From: Musa acuminata AAA Group
Lineage: Eukaryota; Streptophyta; Magnoliopsida; Zingiberales; Musaceae
Assembly: GCF_036884655.1 (NCBI RefSeq)
Contig: NC_088354.1
Span: forward strand, 19,206,001-19,270,000
Length of the DNA: 64,000 nucleotides
Direction of reading: 5' to 3'
Shown here: piece after piece, positions 21,829-34,780 of the stretch
Position numbering within the stretch: position 1 is the first letter of the stretch
Layout: each line of letters opens with the position of its first letter
Position numbers and translations under genes: made by a program
The notes under the pieces: generated by a model
The model's input: only the letters and a program-made list of their open reading frames with translations
Database searches by the model: none
What the model was told of the DNA's origin: nothing

Positions 21829-23433
21829 TGTTAGTCATAGGTGCCCTACAAGCCAATCACGTAAGTGATGGCAAGTGTGACTTGACACAATCTTTTTTCT
21901 TATTATTATTATTTAGTATTTTATTACTTTATATTGGCTATTGTTTGAATATATTGTGATATCTATGGATCTGTGCAATAAGAATAGGATCGTGATGAGA
22001 TCATGATAATGACACTGATTCGCCTTTAAACATAGATTCTAAATAATCCCGGTCATAGGTTACTCGAGAGGGACATCAAGATAAACGGATAGATTAGTGT
22101 GTTGTATACCTGTCCATATGATGGATGCAGTTAGTCTCACAACTGCTCGTGTGGGGACACTAGGGATACAGTACATGTGCTCATTGGAGAATGAGTTCAC
22201 TGATTGATCCGCTTACGGAATGTTGGATGGTTGATAATACCTTATTGTCAAATAGTGATTCCGTAGTCCTAGTGGTGTATTTGATTCTTAGACTTGAGAC
22301 ACCAAGAATGTCCTGTATGGGTACTTCACTCTTTGATACCAAACTTATAGGTTTGGAGGTTCCAGATCTAGCACAGCTAGTCATCGGGAGTGGTAGCCAA
22401 CCTTATGAAGACTATTAAGTGTTGATAGAGGATCATCCACTCTCAGTGTCATGAGAGAAATATCGCATGTGCTCTTGCTTATACAAATCCCTAGCCATGG
22501 TCATTCGGATTGAGAGAAAAAGAGTTCTCCGAGAGAATCCAATTAGAGTGAGACTCGAGTAGAAACTATATGGGTTTGACAACACCATGCCCGGTATACG
22601 GTCTCTGGGATATTAGATAGATGAAGGACTTTAGGTATATGGTAACTGAGGACAGATAGGTCCAATGGATTGGATTCCCCTGTATCATTTGGGGATTACA
22701 ACGTAGTGTCCTAGTACATACGTAGTCAATGAGTCGAGTGAATTATTATGGATATAATAATTCACTAAGCTAGAAGGAGTTCTAACAGGTATGACTCACG
22801 GCCAGCTTGATATTGGGTCTAGAGGGTCACACACATATGGGTAGGCATCGTGATGAGTAGAGGTTCAGATATAAGATATCCGTCGGAGCCCCTATCTTAT
22901 TGGATATCCAATAAGCCCCTAAATTATTGGATCCTATGGATGAGATCTAATAAGAGTCAATGAGAGATTATTAGATAGAGATCAACTAATCTAAAAGGCT
23001 TAGGTAGTTGGATGGAGATCCAATACCCAATAGGGCAAGATCTATTAGGGTTAAGTTGATAGGGGACCTCTATAAATAAGAGGGAACCAATAGTTCATTG
23101 GCTAGAGCTTTTTGGTTACCTCTCCTATTCTCCTCCCCTTCTCCTCCTCAGATAGTAGACTTGGAGTTTTGAGGGGCATCGTCACAACCCTACTGTGTGG
23201 ATCATCATTAGAGAGAAGTACACTTGACCCCCTTCACCCTCTCGTAGAGATTTGTAGGGATTCAGGGATATAGAACTCCTTAAGTAACACAATCTTTTAT
23301 ATACATAGTTTTTTGTTTTGTAAATTTTACATACTAATCTTCGAATGACGACAAACACATGTTTGAGAAATTGGAGATTTTGTTTTATGTTCTTTCGCTG
23401 CGCATGTGGTGTCGCCACTTATATTTCCCAACA
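21829..23433 (+). mobile_element. Solo LTR D inserted in gag of element B
   Basis: A 1605-bp sequence with TG...CA ends (TGTTAGTCATAGG to TTTCCCAACA). The flanks TTTAA (21824-21828) and TTTGA (23434-23438) form a 5-bp target duplication with one mismatch, and removing it restores the gag reading order. No internal region or second LTR is present. Its 3' third matches the partial LTR of element H at the right edge of the window (reverse strand) across many blocks, so both belong to one family. Confidence 0.85.
23071..23078 (+). promoter_or_regulatory. TATA box of solo LTR D
   Basis: TATAAATA in the context CCTC-TATAAATA-AGAGGG, about 360 bp from the LTR end, which is where an LTR promoter is expected. 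Confidence 0.5.
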
Positions 23434-24022
23434 TTTGACACTTAGAACTCAAGAAGACCACTTGAGAGAAAACTCAAGTGATGATAATAATGATGATGAC
23501 TTGGCACTTCTAATAAGAAATTTTAAAAAATTCATAAAAAGGAATAAAACTAAATATGACATTAAAAAACAAAAATAAATTTAAAAAAATGACCAAATAA
23601 TTTGTTATGAATGCAAGAATTGGGTACTTCAAAAGTGAATGTCTCCAAGTGAAGAAGAAGCAGCCAAAGAAGAAGAAAGCGTTGAAAGCTATTTGGGACG
23701 ATTCGAGCGCATCTGAAAACGAGGAGCCAATCAACAAAGAAGTTGCTAACTATACTTTAATGGCACTTGGCGATGAGGTAAGTAACTCAATCAAAGCCCA
23801 TTTATCATTTGATGAATTATTAAATATTTTTCATAATTTATTTGATGAATATAAATTAGTTAGTAAAAAGTATAAATTATTAAAAAAGAAGCATGTCTCT
23901 CTTGTTAGTAAATTCGATAGATTAAAGATTAAGCATGATAATGAAATATTACCTCCTTGCATAAAATGTGAAGAATTAGATATACTTAAAAAATTTTTTT
24001 TGTTACTATATGAAACCTTATA
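23434..24022 (+). pseudogene. gag of element B, second part
   Basis: Continues from 21828 with LRTQEDHLRENSSDD. The zinc knuckle survives only in part: Cys-Tyr-Glu-Cys, a one-base frameshift, then Tyr (for His), Phe-Lys-Ser-Glu-Cys. After VANYTLMALGDEV it carries a Lys-rich, probably coiled-coil segment (FDELLNIFHNLFDEYK, then KKYKLLKKKH) found in B and G but absent from the gag-only elements. Confidence 0.8.
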
Positions 24023-24049
24023 AAATTTGAAATAGGAAGCAAATCTTTA

Positions 24050-27000
24050 AACATGATCCTTACTAATAAGGATTATGTTTATAGAAGAAATGGAATCGGC
24101 TTTTGAGTAACACTCACCAAGAGCCAACCATCTTTGTTAAAGGCTTAACTTTGTATTTTTCATCTTGATACAAATGTAATTTTTGTTACAAATTTAGACA
24201 TTATGCTCATAAATATCTATTTAAGATGAATAATCCACATAAGTTAATTTGGGTCCCTAAAGGAATCTTAAATGATTCAATGCAAAATGATAAGTTAGGT
24301 AGATCAATTAATGAGGCATCTAGAATCAAATAGGTACCTAAAAGAAAACCCCCTTTCTTGTAGATATGTTTATAATCACAAGCTAGGAGCAAGAGATGGT
24401 ACCTTGATAGTGGATGCTCAAGGCACATGACCGAAGATCCAACTTAATTTTCTAAGAGCACTAGCCAAGACGAAGGGTTTGGCACATTCAGAGACAACAA
24501 CAGAGGTAAAATCATTGGGAAATGAACCATAGGTAACAAATCAAACCTTTTGATTTAATAAGTATTATTAGTAGATGGTTTAAAGCATAATCTTCTAAGC
24601 ATTAGTCAATTGTGTGATAAAGGATATATCATAAGATTTGAATCTAATGCTTGCATTATTGAAAAATCACACAAAAATACATCTATGATTGTCTTAAAAC
24701 ATAATAATGTATATATTATTGATATTGACGATCTTTATAATGAAATGTTCTTTTCAGCTTTAAGCGGTGATGCTTGGCTTTGGCATAGGAGGTTAGGTCA
24801 TGCTAGCATAAAACTAATCTCTCAAATTTCATCTAGAGAACTTGTAAGAGGAATCCCTAGCATCAAATTTGTCAAAGACAAAGTATGTGATGCATGTCAA
24901 CTAGGAAAGCAAATAAAAGGTAGTTTCAAGTCAAAGAATCAAATAAGTACCTCTAGACCATTGCAATTGATCCATATGAATTTATTTGGACCAATTGATA
25001 TAACAAGCCCAGGAGGTAGCAAATATACCTTAGTAATTATTGATGATTATAGTAGATACACTTGGACATACTTCTTGGCAAACAAAAATAATTGTTTTAA
25101 GTATTTTTTAAAATTTTATAAACTTGTTCAAAATGAAAAAGGCTTTATGATTGCATCTATACGTAGTGATCATGGTGGTGAGTGTCAAAACCATGATTTC
25201 TAAAACTTTTGTGAATCAAATGGGTACAACCATAATTTCTCTACACCAAGAAACCCATAACAAAATGGAGTAGTTGAAAGAAAAAACTGGAGCTTACAAG
25301 AAATGGCAAAAATAATGTTAAATGAACATAGTCTACCAAAATATTTTTTGGTCGAAGTCGTTAACACGGCATGCTATGTCATGAATAGGGTTCTAGAAAG
25401 ACCATTACTTTCTAAAACTCCTTATGAATTATAGAATAACAAAAAATCTAATATTTCATATTTTCAAGTTTTTGGTTATAAATGTTTTGTTTTAAATGAA
25501 AAAGATGCCTTAGAAAAATTTGATACAAAATCCGATGAAAGTATTTTTCTTGAATATTCTTCTACTTCTAAAGCATTTCATGTATTTAATAAAAGAAATT
25601 TTAGTCATAGAAGAATCTATTCATGTTATTTTGAATGAGGTTTCCAAATTTAAGAAAAATAATTTTGATGATGATTTTGATTTTGACACTTTAAATTTGA
25701 ATGAAACATCTCCTCTAGCAACTTAGATGTATCTTCCTCCAAAGAATCCTTACCTAAGGATTGGAAGTATATAGATGCTCATCCTAAAGAGCTAATCATT
25801 GGTGACATATCAAAAGGTGTTCAAACTCGTTCTTCTCTTAAAAACTTTTATGTGAATGCAACCTTTTTATCTTAAATAGAATCTAAATGCATTGACGAGG
25901 CCCTAAAAGATGATTTATGGGTAATGCATGAGGAATTAAATCAATTTGAGAAAAATGAGGTGTGGAAGCTTGTTCCTAGATCTAATGACCATTTCGTAAC
26001 TGGTACTAAGTAAATCTTTAAAAACAAGCAAGATGAACTTGGTATCGTAGTTAGAAACAATGCTAGATTAGTGGCCAAAGGTTTCAACCAAGAAGAATGT
26101 ATCGATTATGAAGAAACCTTCGCTCTTGTGGCTAGACTTAAAGCCATAAGGATTCTCCTTGTGTATGCTAGTTATAATAATTTTAAGTTATTTCAAATGA
26201 ATGTTAAAAGTATTTTTCTTAATGGCTTTATTTCCGAAGAAGTTTATGTTGAACAACCTCCTGGATTTGAGAATGTTAGCTTTCTGAATCATGTATTTAA
26301 ATTGACTAAGGCTTTCTATGAATTAAAACAAGCCCCTAGGGCTTAGTGTGAGAGGCTTAGTTATTTCCTTATTCAAAATAATTTTATAAAAGGCAAGGTC
26401 GATACTACTTTGTTTATTAAATATTTTGACAATAATTTTCTCATTATCTAAATTTATGTTGATGATATCATTTTCGATTCTTCAAGTGTATCTTTATGTG
26501 AATCGTTTATCAAAAGTATGAGTCAAGAGTTTGAAATGAGCTTAATGGGCGAATTAACTTTTTTCTTATGATTGCAAATTAAACAACTAAATAATGAAAT
26601 TTTTATTAGTCAGACTAAATATGCTTTAGATCTATTGAAACAATTTAATATGGATAGTGCTAAAGCTATTAATACACTAATAAGCATTTCTACAAAACTA
26701 GATATGGACACTAATGGAGTGTTTTGATCAAAAGACTTATAGGGGTATGATAGGTAATTTATTACACCTCACAACAACTAAACCCGATATCATATATAAT
26801 CCCAAGCAATCTCACTTAAAAGTTTTAAAAGGATTTTTAGATATCTAAAAGGAACTCCAAATTCTAAAAACTTGGAGTTACTTGCTTATGTTGATGTTGA
26901 TTTTGTTGGTTATCAAATAGATAAAAAAATCACATCAGGAATATGTCAACTCTTAGGTCATGCATTTGTCTCTTGGTCTTCCAAAAAATAAAACTTGGTT

Positions 27001-27346
27001 ACATTTTCTACAACCGTAAGTATATAGTAGTAGGTGCATATTATGCACAAGTTATATGGATGAAAAATACTTTAGAAGATTATGAAATTTATTAAAAAAA
27101 TATTTTTATAAAATGAGATCACACTTGTGTAATATGTTTAACCAAGAATCTCATTCAACACTCTAGAACTAAACATATTGATATTAGGCATCATTTATTA
27201 TATATCATGTTAATAATCATGATATATCTTTAGAATTTATTGATACAAACCATCAATTAGTAGATATCTTTACAAAACCACTAAATAAGGAATAATTTGA
27301 TTTTATTAGAAGAGAATTAGGCACGTTAAATCTTCTGAATGCATGA
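24050..27346 (+). pseudogene. pol of element B (protease, integrase, reverse transcriptase, RNase H)
   Basis: Domains in copia order with several stops and frameshifts. Protease: WYLDSGCSRHMT, with D-S-G at 24404-24412. GAG-pre-integrase: WLWHRRLGHAS, then CDACQLGK (the HHCC zinc site, about 24775-24910). Integrase core: VIIDDYSRYTW near 25035 and IRSDHGGE near 25160, then a TAA. Reverse transcriptase: AKGFNQEECIDYEETFA (26071 on), then KQAPRA and a stop; the catalytic YVDD is at 26455-26466, with a stop two codons before it. RNase H and the C-terminus follow to TGA at 27344-27346. The protein can no longer be made whole. Confidence 0.85.
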
Positions 27347-28398
27347 GTTCCTCTTGTATATTTTTCAGATTTCTCATTTTTTCACAACTTGAAATTTTCA
27401 CTTAAATCAAGATCATTTCCATCATTTCTTCTTCTTGCAATTCACCAAGAAGAGATTTAATTCATGGATTTTTAGTATGCACATTTTGATCTTTTATGAT
27501 GAATCTTCTCTTTGCAAAAATAGAAGCGTGATTCAATGAAATTTTTTTATGGATTTGATTTGGTTCAAATACTTTCATTGATTTGGTTCAAATACTTTCA
27601 TTGATTTGGTTATTGATTTTTCTTATGATGAATGAAATCTTCCCTTACTCTTCTTCCTCTTTTTCTTATTCTTATGACAAAGGGAAGAAAGAAACTTGTA
27701 CCAAAAAGTGCTTGCACTTCTAAAGCAATAATTGTAGCTTGCACATTTCAAAAAGCAAAAGGAGTTATCTTGTAAAGTTATTGCTTAATTTCTCATTTCA
27801 TAAATTTACTAGCTTGCATAAATTAGTGAAAAACTTACTTGAATAGTTTAAAATACTTGCATAAATTGTTGAATGATTCTCCTTTTTGTTGATGACAAAA
27901 GGGGAGAAATGATAAATAAATGGTATCATGATCAAAATATTAATTTAATTTTGGTTTCATGCATGAAGTGATTGCTTAAAATTTTAATATCTTAGCATCA
28001 TGTATGTTATGTCCAAAAAAATGTTAATTTTGGTATCATGAATGCCTTAGTATCATAAATGTTATGCTCAAGATGATGTTAATTTTGATATAATGCATGA
28101 ATTGATAAATGCTTTAGTATCATGAAGGTCATGCCTACAGTGATTTATTATCATGCATTAAGTGATGAAATTGTACATGTTACATTTTTGATAAGTTGAA
28201 ACTATCTTGATGCATAACATATGAAATTTTGATTTGATATAGTGCATTCAATCGTCGTGATCAAAATTGTTTCACTTGAATTCAAAGGTCATGATTTCTT
28301 TTGAATTCAAGTTTGCTTATCTCAATATGACATATAGATAGGGGGAGTTAAGATTAACTTCGTCATCAATTGATTATCATCATTAAAAAGGGGGATAT
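27347..28398 (+). other. 3' non-coding region and polypurine tract of element B
   Basis: Contains CTTGCA-type repeats (about 27700-27870) and polypurine-like phrases at 27673-27692 and 27889-27907. The tract AAAAAGGGGGA at 28386-28395 lies just before the LTR. The phrase TTGATTTGGTTCAAATACTTTCA is duplicated in tandem near 27550-27610. Confidence 0.7.
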
Positions 28399-29646
28399 TA
28401 TTAAATTTTAGGTTTTGATGATGAAATCAATTAATAAATTATTGATCAAATCCATATGTTGAGAAGAGTGTTACAGGATTAACTACGATAAAGCATAAAG
28501 CATATGTTGGGCCAGAGTCAAAGATCGGACGATAGGTCGAAGATTTGGACGATGTGCTGGAAGCTCACCGAAGTTCATCGGGAGCTCGCCGAGAGTTCTT
28601 TAGGAGTTCGCTGAGAGTTTGTCGGGAGTTCACCAAAAATTCAGCGGGAGTTTTCCAAAAGCTTGCCGAGAGTTCACTAGAAGTTTGTCAAGACTTCATC
28701 GGAAGAATAATTGATATATCGGACAAAGATTACTTAGTTAATGCCTTAATTACCGTAGTTAGAACTTAGATTGAGCTAGGATTTGAAGGTAATCTCACTA
28801 ACTCAGTTAGGGGCTAATTGGGCCCAAAACAGGACCGTATTGGGCCGGATGGATGGTTCACTCGACTACTTGGAGCCATGCCAAGTGGTGGCACTATCTA
28901 GGGTGGGCGGTGCTACCACCGGTAATTAATGTTGTCAAGCGGTGGTACCACCTTATCAGGCAGTGGAACCGCTAGAGCCCAGTCTCCAAGGCTTTATCAA
29001 GCAATAGTACCATCAGACTGGGCAGTGGTACCGCCCAATATCAGAGTGTCGGGGGGTGATACCACCCAGTACTGGTCATGGTATTGCTAATACCCTGAAA
29101 ACCCAGGATGAGACACTCTTTTGCTCCAATTTTGAAGCTATTAGGGCCTATAAATATCTCACTCTTTTCTACATGAGGCAAAAAAATAAAGTGTGAACAA
29201 AATCTTAAAGTGTTGGGGCGTAAAAGTGTTGTAAAAGTGCTAAGTGTCATCTTCCCTTTCTAAGTCTTGTGATCATTCAAGTGAGATGTAAGGTTTGTAA
29301 GGTTATCTCCTAAACCTGAAAAAGGAGAAAATATTATAAGAAGGTGGTTGGTCTTTGCCTATTGAAGGAAGACCATTAGTGGATGCTGGTGACCTCTACG
29401 GAGGAGGAATCAAAAGTGGACGTAGATCATAATGACTGAACCACTATAAATCTGGTGTGTTCTTTCCTTATTGTTTACTTTCATTATTTAGGTGAACTCT
29501 ACATTGTTCATTTACTTCAAGTTGACATCTTCTCGATACGAATTTTTCGTTACATGTTTATCAACTCTGAAAGATTTGAAATCGCAAATGGAATTTTTAT
29601 CGCTGCACTAATTCACCCCCCTCTTAGTGCCAACTTGATCCTAATA
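28399..29646 (+). repeat. 3' LTR of element B
   Basis: Starts TATTAAATTTTAG (decayed TGTTGAATCTCAG) and ends GATCCTAATA. Holds a GAGTTCGCC-type repeat block (28545-28720), the palindrome array (28870-29090) and TATAAATA at 29149. Confidence 0.8.
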
Positions 29647-29830
29647 TCAACTTCATCTCCATGGTGATCTAATCTCTTCACTTTCAACTTCTTTAATAAC
29701 TTGATTAAATAGTTTATACTCTCATGCTTATATGAAAAGAAGTGGATCCATAAATATTTGTTATAATCAATGATTACTAGTGTGTATTTTTCTCTTTCCT
29801 AATCTTGTTTATGTTATCCTTCGACCAAAT
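29647..29830 (-). pseudogene. Relic of a Ty1/copia integrase (right part, split by element B)
   Basis: One open minus-strand frame reads KYTLVIIDYNKYLWIHFF, then KHESINYLIKLLKKLK, then HHGDEVD. These are the first catalytic Asp block and the second Asp (D-H-G-G-E) region of a copia integrase. It continues at 14536 on the other side of element B. Confidence 0.7.
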
Positions 29831-30316
29831 TATTCTTAGAATGATTGAGTTGTATTATTGAATGTATTTAGTGAACTTGAATTAAGCAAACCTTAATATA
29901 TGATTTTTAACTAAGTTTAATATCTAATCAATGCTTGTGTGTCTAAATTTTATATTATTTATTATATCTCATACATCTTCAATTTTTATTAATGCTTTTT
30001 TTTTTTTTTGTCATCAAGAGTGACATATCGTTTGGTGGCATCTCCTCCATTTTGGCAAGTAAGTTTAAGCTTAAGCTTAAGTGACATATCTCAATGTATA
30101 AATTAATATTTTCTTATAAGATAGCAAGAATAGAATTACTATGAAAGTTGTATTTTTTTTGTTTAATGAGGTGTACTTGCTGTTGTAAAAAATGGTCATC
30201 ATTACTATGGTCCCTTGTGAAGCCAAACTAGCTTCATGTACAAATTAATATTTTTTATAAGATAGCGAAAATAAACAATTTTATTAAAGTTGTATTTGTT
30301 TGTAATGAGGTGAATA
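29831..30316. other. Non-coding DNA with a diverged tandem pair
   Basis: Segments 30095-30199 and 30237-30339 resemble each other (AAATTAATATTTT, TATAAGATAGC, AAAGTTGTATTT and AATGAGGTG in the same order), offset by 142 bp. The second copy runs over the putative start of element F. No protein is seen. Confidence 0.55.
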
Positions 30317-31132
30317 TGTTAGTGTCAAAAAATGGTCACATTTCGACATGACTAAGTTGATTTGACCTACTTGTTCTTAGAAACGTCTCACGTTAGAGAT
30401 TGAGATAGTCCCATAGAAGTATCTAACTTGGGTGCCTCTTTACGTTACGTCCAACCCATAGGTGGACTTAGACAAGATGATTTAGGCATTGAGCCTAAAT
30501 TTAATTTATTAAAAAAAAAAAGGGGGAGCGGAGAAGTAGAGATATACATGAGCGAGAGGTATGCAAATGGTGGAAACAATGGTAGCACAGAAAAAGAACA
30601 TAGAGAGAAAGTTAGATTTTGAGGCTTTTGCTATACGATCAAGTAACTTCATCGGTTTTGGCTCAAATTTTATATAAAGAATCCTTACAATAAGTTCTAC
30701 AATCTTAATGGTACCAATCGATAATTTATCCTCTCTAAGAATTTTTTTTGTTATACCCACTTTGTGAGACCTAAACTTTTTTTTTCATGAAATCCATCTA
30801 TGGTGATGATGATATATTATTGTTGAGCAAAGATATATGTTCTTGATGTTATTATGATCCTCTAGTTATTCTAGAGAAGATATATTGTAAACATATTATC
30901 ATTATTGGTGATGATAGAAGTTTGAAGTAGAGTATGGTCTCGTGGTTTTTCCCGCATTGGGTTTTTCACGTAAAAATTTAGTATCTCACTTTGTGATTAA
31001 TTCACTATTCTACTATTTATGCTGCTTTGGTTAATATTTTCTTTTGGTAATAAGTTGGTATTTTGATGAGGAACCCATTTTGATACACAAAGAGGAAAAA
31101 GAATTATTTCGCTATAATAGTTTTTTCTAACA
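30317..31132 (+). repeat. Probable 5' LTR of element F
   Basis: The right end is firm: CTAACA at 31127-31132, then the primer site. The left end is a guess from TGTTAG at 30317, which pairs with the final CTAACA, but that site lies inside a local tandem pair, so the true start may differ. TATA-like and T-rich sequence is present and no protein is encoded. Confidence 0.5.
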
Positions 31133-31134
31133 AG

Positions 31135-31146
31135 TGGTATTAGAGC
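31135..31146 (+). promoter_or_regulatory. Primer binding site of element F
   Basis: TGGTATTAGAGC, one mismatch from the initiator tRNA-Met complement, two bases after the LTR end. Confidence 0.75.
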
Positions 31147-31179
31147 ATCAGGTTGTTTGGTGCTAGTTTTTCATATATA

Positions 31180-31900
31180 ATTGAAATAAAAGAGTTAGAC
31201 AGTATTATTAAACTAAACTCATCAAATTATTCCACTTGGAGACATATGATGAAAGATCTGTTATATTGCAAAGATTTGTATAAGCCCATCAAAATTAAAG
31301 AAAAACCTTCTACTATAGAAGATGAGGAATGAGAGGTTCAACATAGAAAAGCTATTATCTATATTAGAAGATAGATAGATATAAATTTGAATGAACATAT
31401 TTCTAAACCAGAGCTAACGTTGTTTGGTAGAAGCTATAAAATCTCTTTACAAAAAAGATATTGGAAAATAGAATCTCTCCTCAGAAGACTTGTCAATTTA
31501 AAGTATAAAGATGGTGGTAAAATTGTTGAGCATCTAAATCTGTTTCAAAGTCTTGCAAACAAGCTGGTTGCTATGAAAATGAATATAGATGATGAGATAC
31601 AAGGATTGTTACTTCTCAACTCTTTATCAGAAAGTTGGAAAAAGTTTGTGGTGACAATTTATAACTCCATGCTAGAGGAGACTCTAACTATAGACATGGT
31701 TAAAGACAATTTGTTAAATGAAGATACCGGAAGGAAAGAATAAGGAGAATCTTCTTTTGGTTCACTTATTATTGAAAAATAAGAAAGACATGGACGAAGT
31801 CATAGTAGAAATCCACATGGTTATAGAGGAAGATCCAAGTCTAGAAGAGATAAAAGTGTTTCCACTATAACAAGCTAGATCACATGAAGAAAGAATGTAG
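31180..31900 (+). pseudogene. gag of element F
   Basis: Reads LDSIIKLNSSNYSTWRHMM, then CKDLYKPIKIKEKPS, a stop (TGA, expected Trp) near 31329, then a 118-codon open stretch (31387-31743) with VNLKYKDGGKIVEHLN, LLLLNSL and TIDMVKDNLLNE. The zinc knuckle at 31857-31898 reads Cys-Phe-His-Tyr-(x4)-His-(x4)-Cys, so the second Cys has become Tyr. No initiating ATG is obvious. Confidence 0.8.
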
Positions 31901-31989
31901 GTTTTGGAATCGAGAATATAATGAAAGGAAGAAAAATGAGAAAGAGACCAATATAGTTGCTATTGAAGGTGATATCTTTATTGTTTGTG

Positions 31990-33055
31990 ATGATGGATAT
32001 GTTAGTCTTGCAGTTGAGGACAGTAACTAGATAATTGACTTTGGTTCTTCATTCTATATTACTTCTTATGGTGATTTCTTCATATCTTATACTATTAGTG
32101 ATTTTGGTAATATCAAAATGAGAAATAATGGTATATCTAAGATTGTGGGTATTTGAGATATTTGCTTGGAGACCAGTATTAAGAGCAAATTGAGACTTAA
32201 AGATATTAGACGTGTTCCAAATATTCATCTTAACTTAATATTTATAGATAGACTTGATGACAAGGGATTTACATATTATTTTGATGAAAATAAATAGAAA
32301 CTCACTAAAGATTCTCTAGTTATGGTGAGAAGAAAGAAGCTAATCTCTTTCTATGTCATGGAATCTAAGCTACAGAAAGGAGAGATTAATATAATTTAAA
32401 AGGGTAAAAGCATAGATCTTTAACATAAGAGGCTTGGTCCTATCAATGAGAAGAGACTTTAAACTCTTATTAGAAAGTAATTTTTACTGGAGTTGCAAGG
32501 TACAGCTCTTAAATCTTATGATCATTTCTTAGTTGGAAAAACACACAGAGTTACCTTTCATACATATCCGTCATCTAGAAAATCAAATGTTATTGATTTG
32601 ATTCACACTAATGTATGTACTATATAAAGTAGAACTCTAGGAGATTCTCTTTATTTTGTTACTTTCATTAATGACAATTCTAAAAAGTTCGGGCTTTTGC
32701 TTTCAAAAGAGAAAAAGCTAGGTACTCGATGTTTTTAAAAAGTTTCATGTCACTATTGAAAGAGAAACTGGAAAAAAGCTAAAGTGTGTTTGAGCAGATA
32801 ATAATGGTGAGTACAAGAGCCCTTTTAAGAATTATTGTAAGTTTCATGGTATCAGGCTTAAGAAAATAGTTCCTAAAACTCCCTAGCAAATGGTATACTA
32901 GAAAGGATGAATAGAACCATTGAAGAAAAGATTAGGTGTATTCTTTCTCATGCCAAGTTACCTAAGTTATTTTGGGGGGAGGCTATGAGAACTATAGTTG
33001 ACCTGATTAGGTGTATTCTTTCTCTATCAATTCCTCTGAAAGGTAATGTTCTCGA
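31990..33055 (+). pseudogene. pol of element F, first part (protease and integrase)
   Basis: A protease-like IIDFGSSFYIT (Ser of D-S-G replaced by Phe, Trp before it now a stop) lies near 32030. It is followed by decayed GAG-pre-integrase and integrase-core sequence (VTFINDNSKKF near 32670) and LPKLFWGEAM near 32960. It breaks off after PLKGNVLD where element G inserted and continues at 53838. Confidence 0.75.
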
Positions 33056-34317
33056 TGTTAGGATCAAGAGTAGCACTAAGAGGGGGGATGAATTAGTGCA
33101 GCGGAAAACTTTCTGAATTCAAAAGACTTTGTTTCGATTAAAACCTATTCCGATGAAAATAGTTTTGATTCAATCCGTTTCGGAGAGAATTTGAACTTGA
33201 AAGCTTTTTGTAAAAGTGTAAGAGAAGATTAAAGAGATTTGTAGTAATGTAAATTGCACAAATGAAAAGTGTCGGTTTCGTAAAATCTTCGTACGATTAA
33301 AAATGATCTCACAAGGTGTTTACTTGAAAGCATATGTGAGACATAGGCATAGTAAAAGCATAGTAAAGAGGAGAGGCAGTTTACTATAAAAGTAAATTAC
33401 TCAAAGTAAATGTAAATCGAGTTTTAGAGTAGTTTGGTCAATGTGACCTACATCCACTTTCGAATTCCTCCGACGACGAGGTCACCGGCATCCACTAAAG
33501 GCCTTCCTTCAATAAGTGAAGGCCAACCACCTCTTTTACAATGCTTTCTCCTTTTCATAGATTTAGGAGAGAACCCTTACATGTCTCACACCTCTCTTGA
33601 ATAATCTCAAAACTTAGAAAGCGAGGAGGAGAACTCTAGCACTTGTTTACAACACTTTTACACCCTAACAACTCAAGATTATCTCAATGTTTTCATGCCC
33701 TTTCATGCAGAAAAGGGTGGTATTTTTATTGGACCAAATGGCTTCAAAAATAGAGTCAAAAAGTGTCTAATCCTGGGTTTTCGGAGTCCTGGCGGTACCA
33801 TCGCCATTACTGGGCGGTACCATCGCTTGATTCCTGACACTGGGTGGTACTACAGCTCAGTCTAGGGGGTACCACCGCCTGACAGGGGTGGTACCATCAC
33901 TGGCAGCAATAACTGTCGGCGATACCATCGCCCAGTTTGGGCAGTACCACCATCCAGATTTCCTAGGGCACTACTTTCCAAGTGGTGCCACTGCCGACAA
34001 AGAATTCAAGGGCTGAATTGGGTGCTCAATTGGCCCCTAATTAAGTTAATGGGATTACTTCCCAATTTTAACTTAATTTATACTCTAACTACAATAATTA
34101 AGACATGTTTACTACACTTCTTGTTCTGGTGCGTCAATTGCTCTTTTGGCGAGCTTCCGACGTACTTCTGGTGAACATCCGACGAACTCTCGGCAATGCT
34201 CCGGTGAACTCCTGACAAGCTCCTGGACTTTACGCCAATCTTCTTGGTAAGTTCTGATGAGCTTCTTTGGAAAGCTCCTAGACTTCTCGGTCGGTTTCGG
34301 CAGAACTTCCGACGAAC

Positions 34318-34762
34318 TGTCACGGACAAACTTTGAAACAGGATGTTTGATGTAATGCTTATGTATGTCCGTGTCTTTTGGTATGTTCATGCTTTATACA
34401 GCATGTAGAGGGATGGCCGAAGGCTTAATAGTCCCATTTTAGTTAGGTTGGTGGCCGCTTTAGGCTTGTAAATAAAGGTTGTGTCATGTGGACACGTGTG
34501 AGAGATTTTCGATCTATAATGGATCATTTTACCCTTTGTTGTGCAACTGTTCAGAGCTTGTAAAGTCTGTTTGTAATTTGCATTGTCTATGAAGTGTTTT
34601 CAGAGATGTTTGCTTGTGGATCCCAAATGAGGCATTTTCTCTAACCCGTTTATCTCTTTTGTGGGTCCTAAGGGACGTGGGAGGCTTCAGGGAGGCTGAC
34701 CTTTGCGGACGGACACGCAAGGGTGCCACACGACTTAGGCAAAACCAACTAAGTCCGTGACA
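34318..34762 (+). repeat. 5' LTR of element I
   Basis: TGTCACGGAC to GTCCGTGACA. It contains GTAAATAAAGG, possibly a poly(A) signal region, at about 34468. Confidence 0.9.
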
Positions 34763-34764
34763 GA

Positions 34765-34780
34765 TGGTATCAGAGTGGGA
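34765..34780 (+). promoter_or_regulatory. Primer binding site of element I
   Basis: TGGTATCAGAGTGGGA, matching the initiator tRNA-Met complement over its first 11 bases, two bases after the LTR. Confidence 0.8.

Larger units (their letters stand above)
14537..29646 (+). mobile_element. Element B: decayed Sirevirus-like copia element with gag and pol, carrying two nested insertions
   Basis: Order: 5' LTR (14537-15608), tRNA-Met primer site, short leader, [element C], gag part 1, [solo LTR D], gag part 2, protease, integrase, reverse transcriptase and RNase H, a 1-kb non-coding region, polypurine tract, 3' LTR (28399-29646). Flanks TCAAT (14532-14536) and TCAAC (29647-29651) are a 5-bp target duplication with one mismatch. 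Many stops and frameshifts and visibly diverged LTRs make it old and inactive. The gag-protease-integrase-RT-RNase H order is that of Ty1/copia. The Sirevirus assignment rests on the repeated polypurine-like phrases and palindromic LTRs and is inference. Confidence 0.85.

Noticed and set aside
22191..22418. 75-codon frame with a minus-strand partner at 22181-22384
   Set aside because: It lies inside solo LTR D and shows no domain on either strand.
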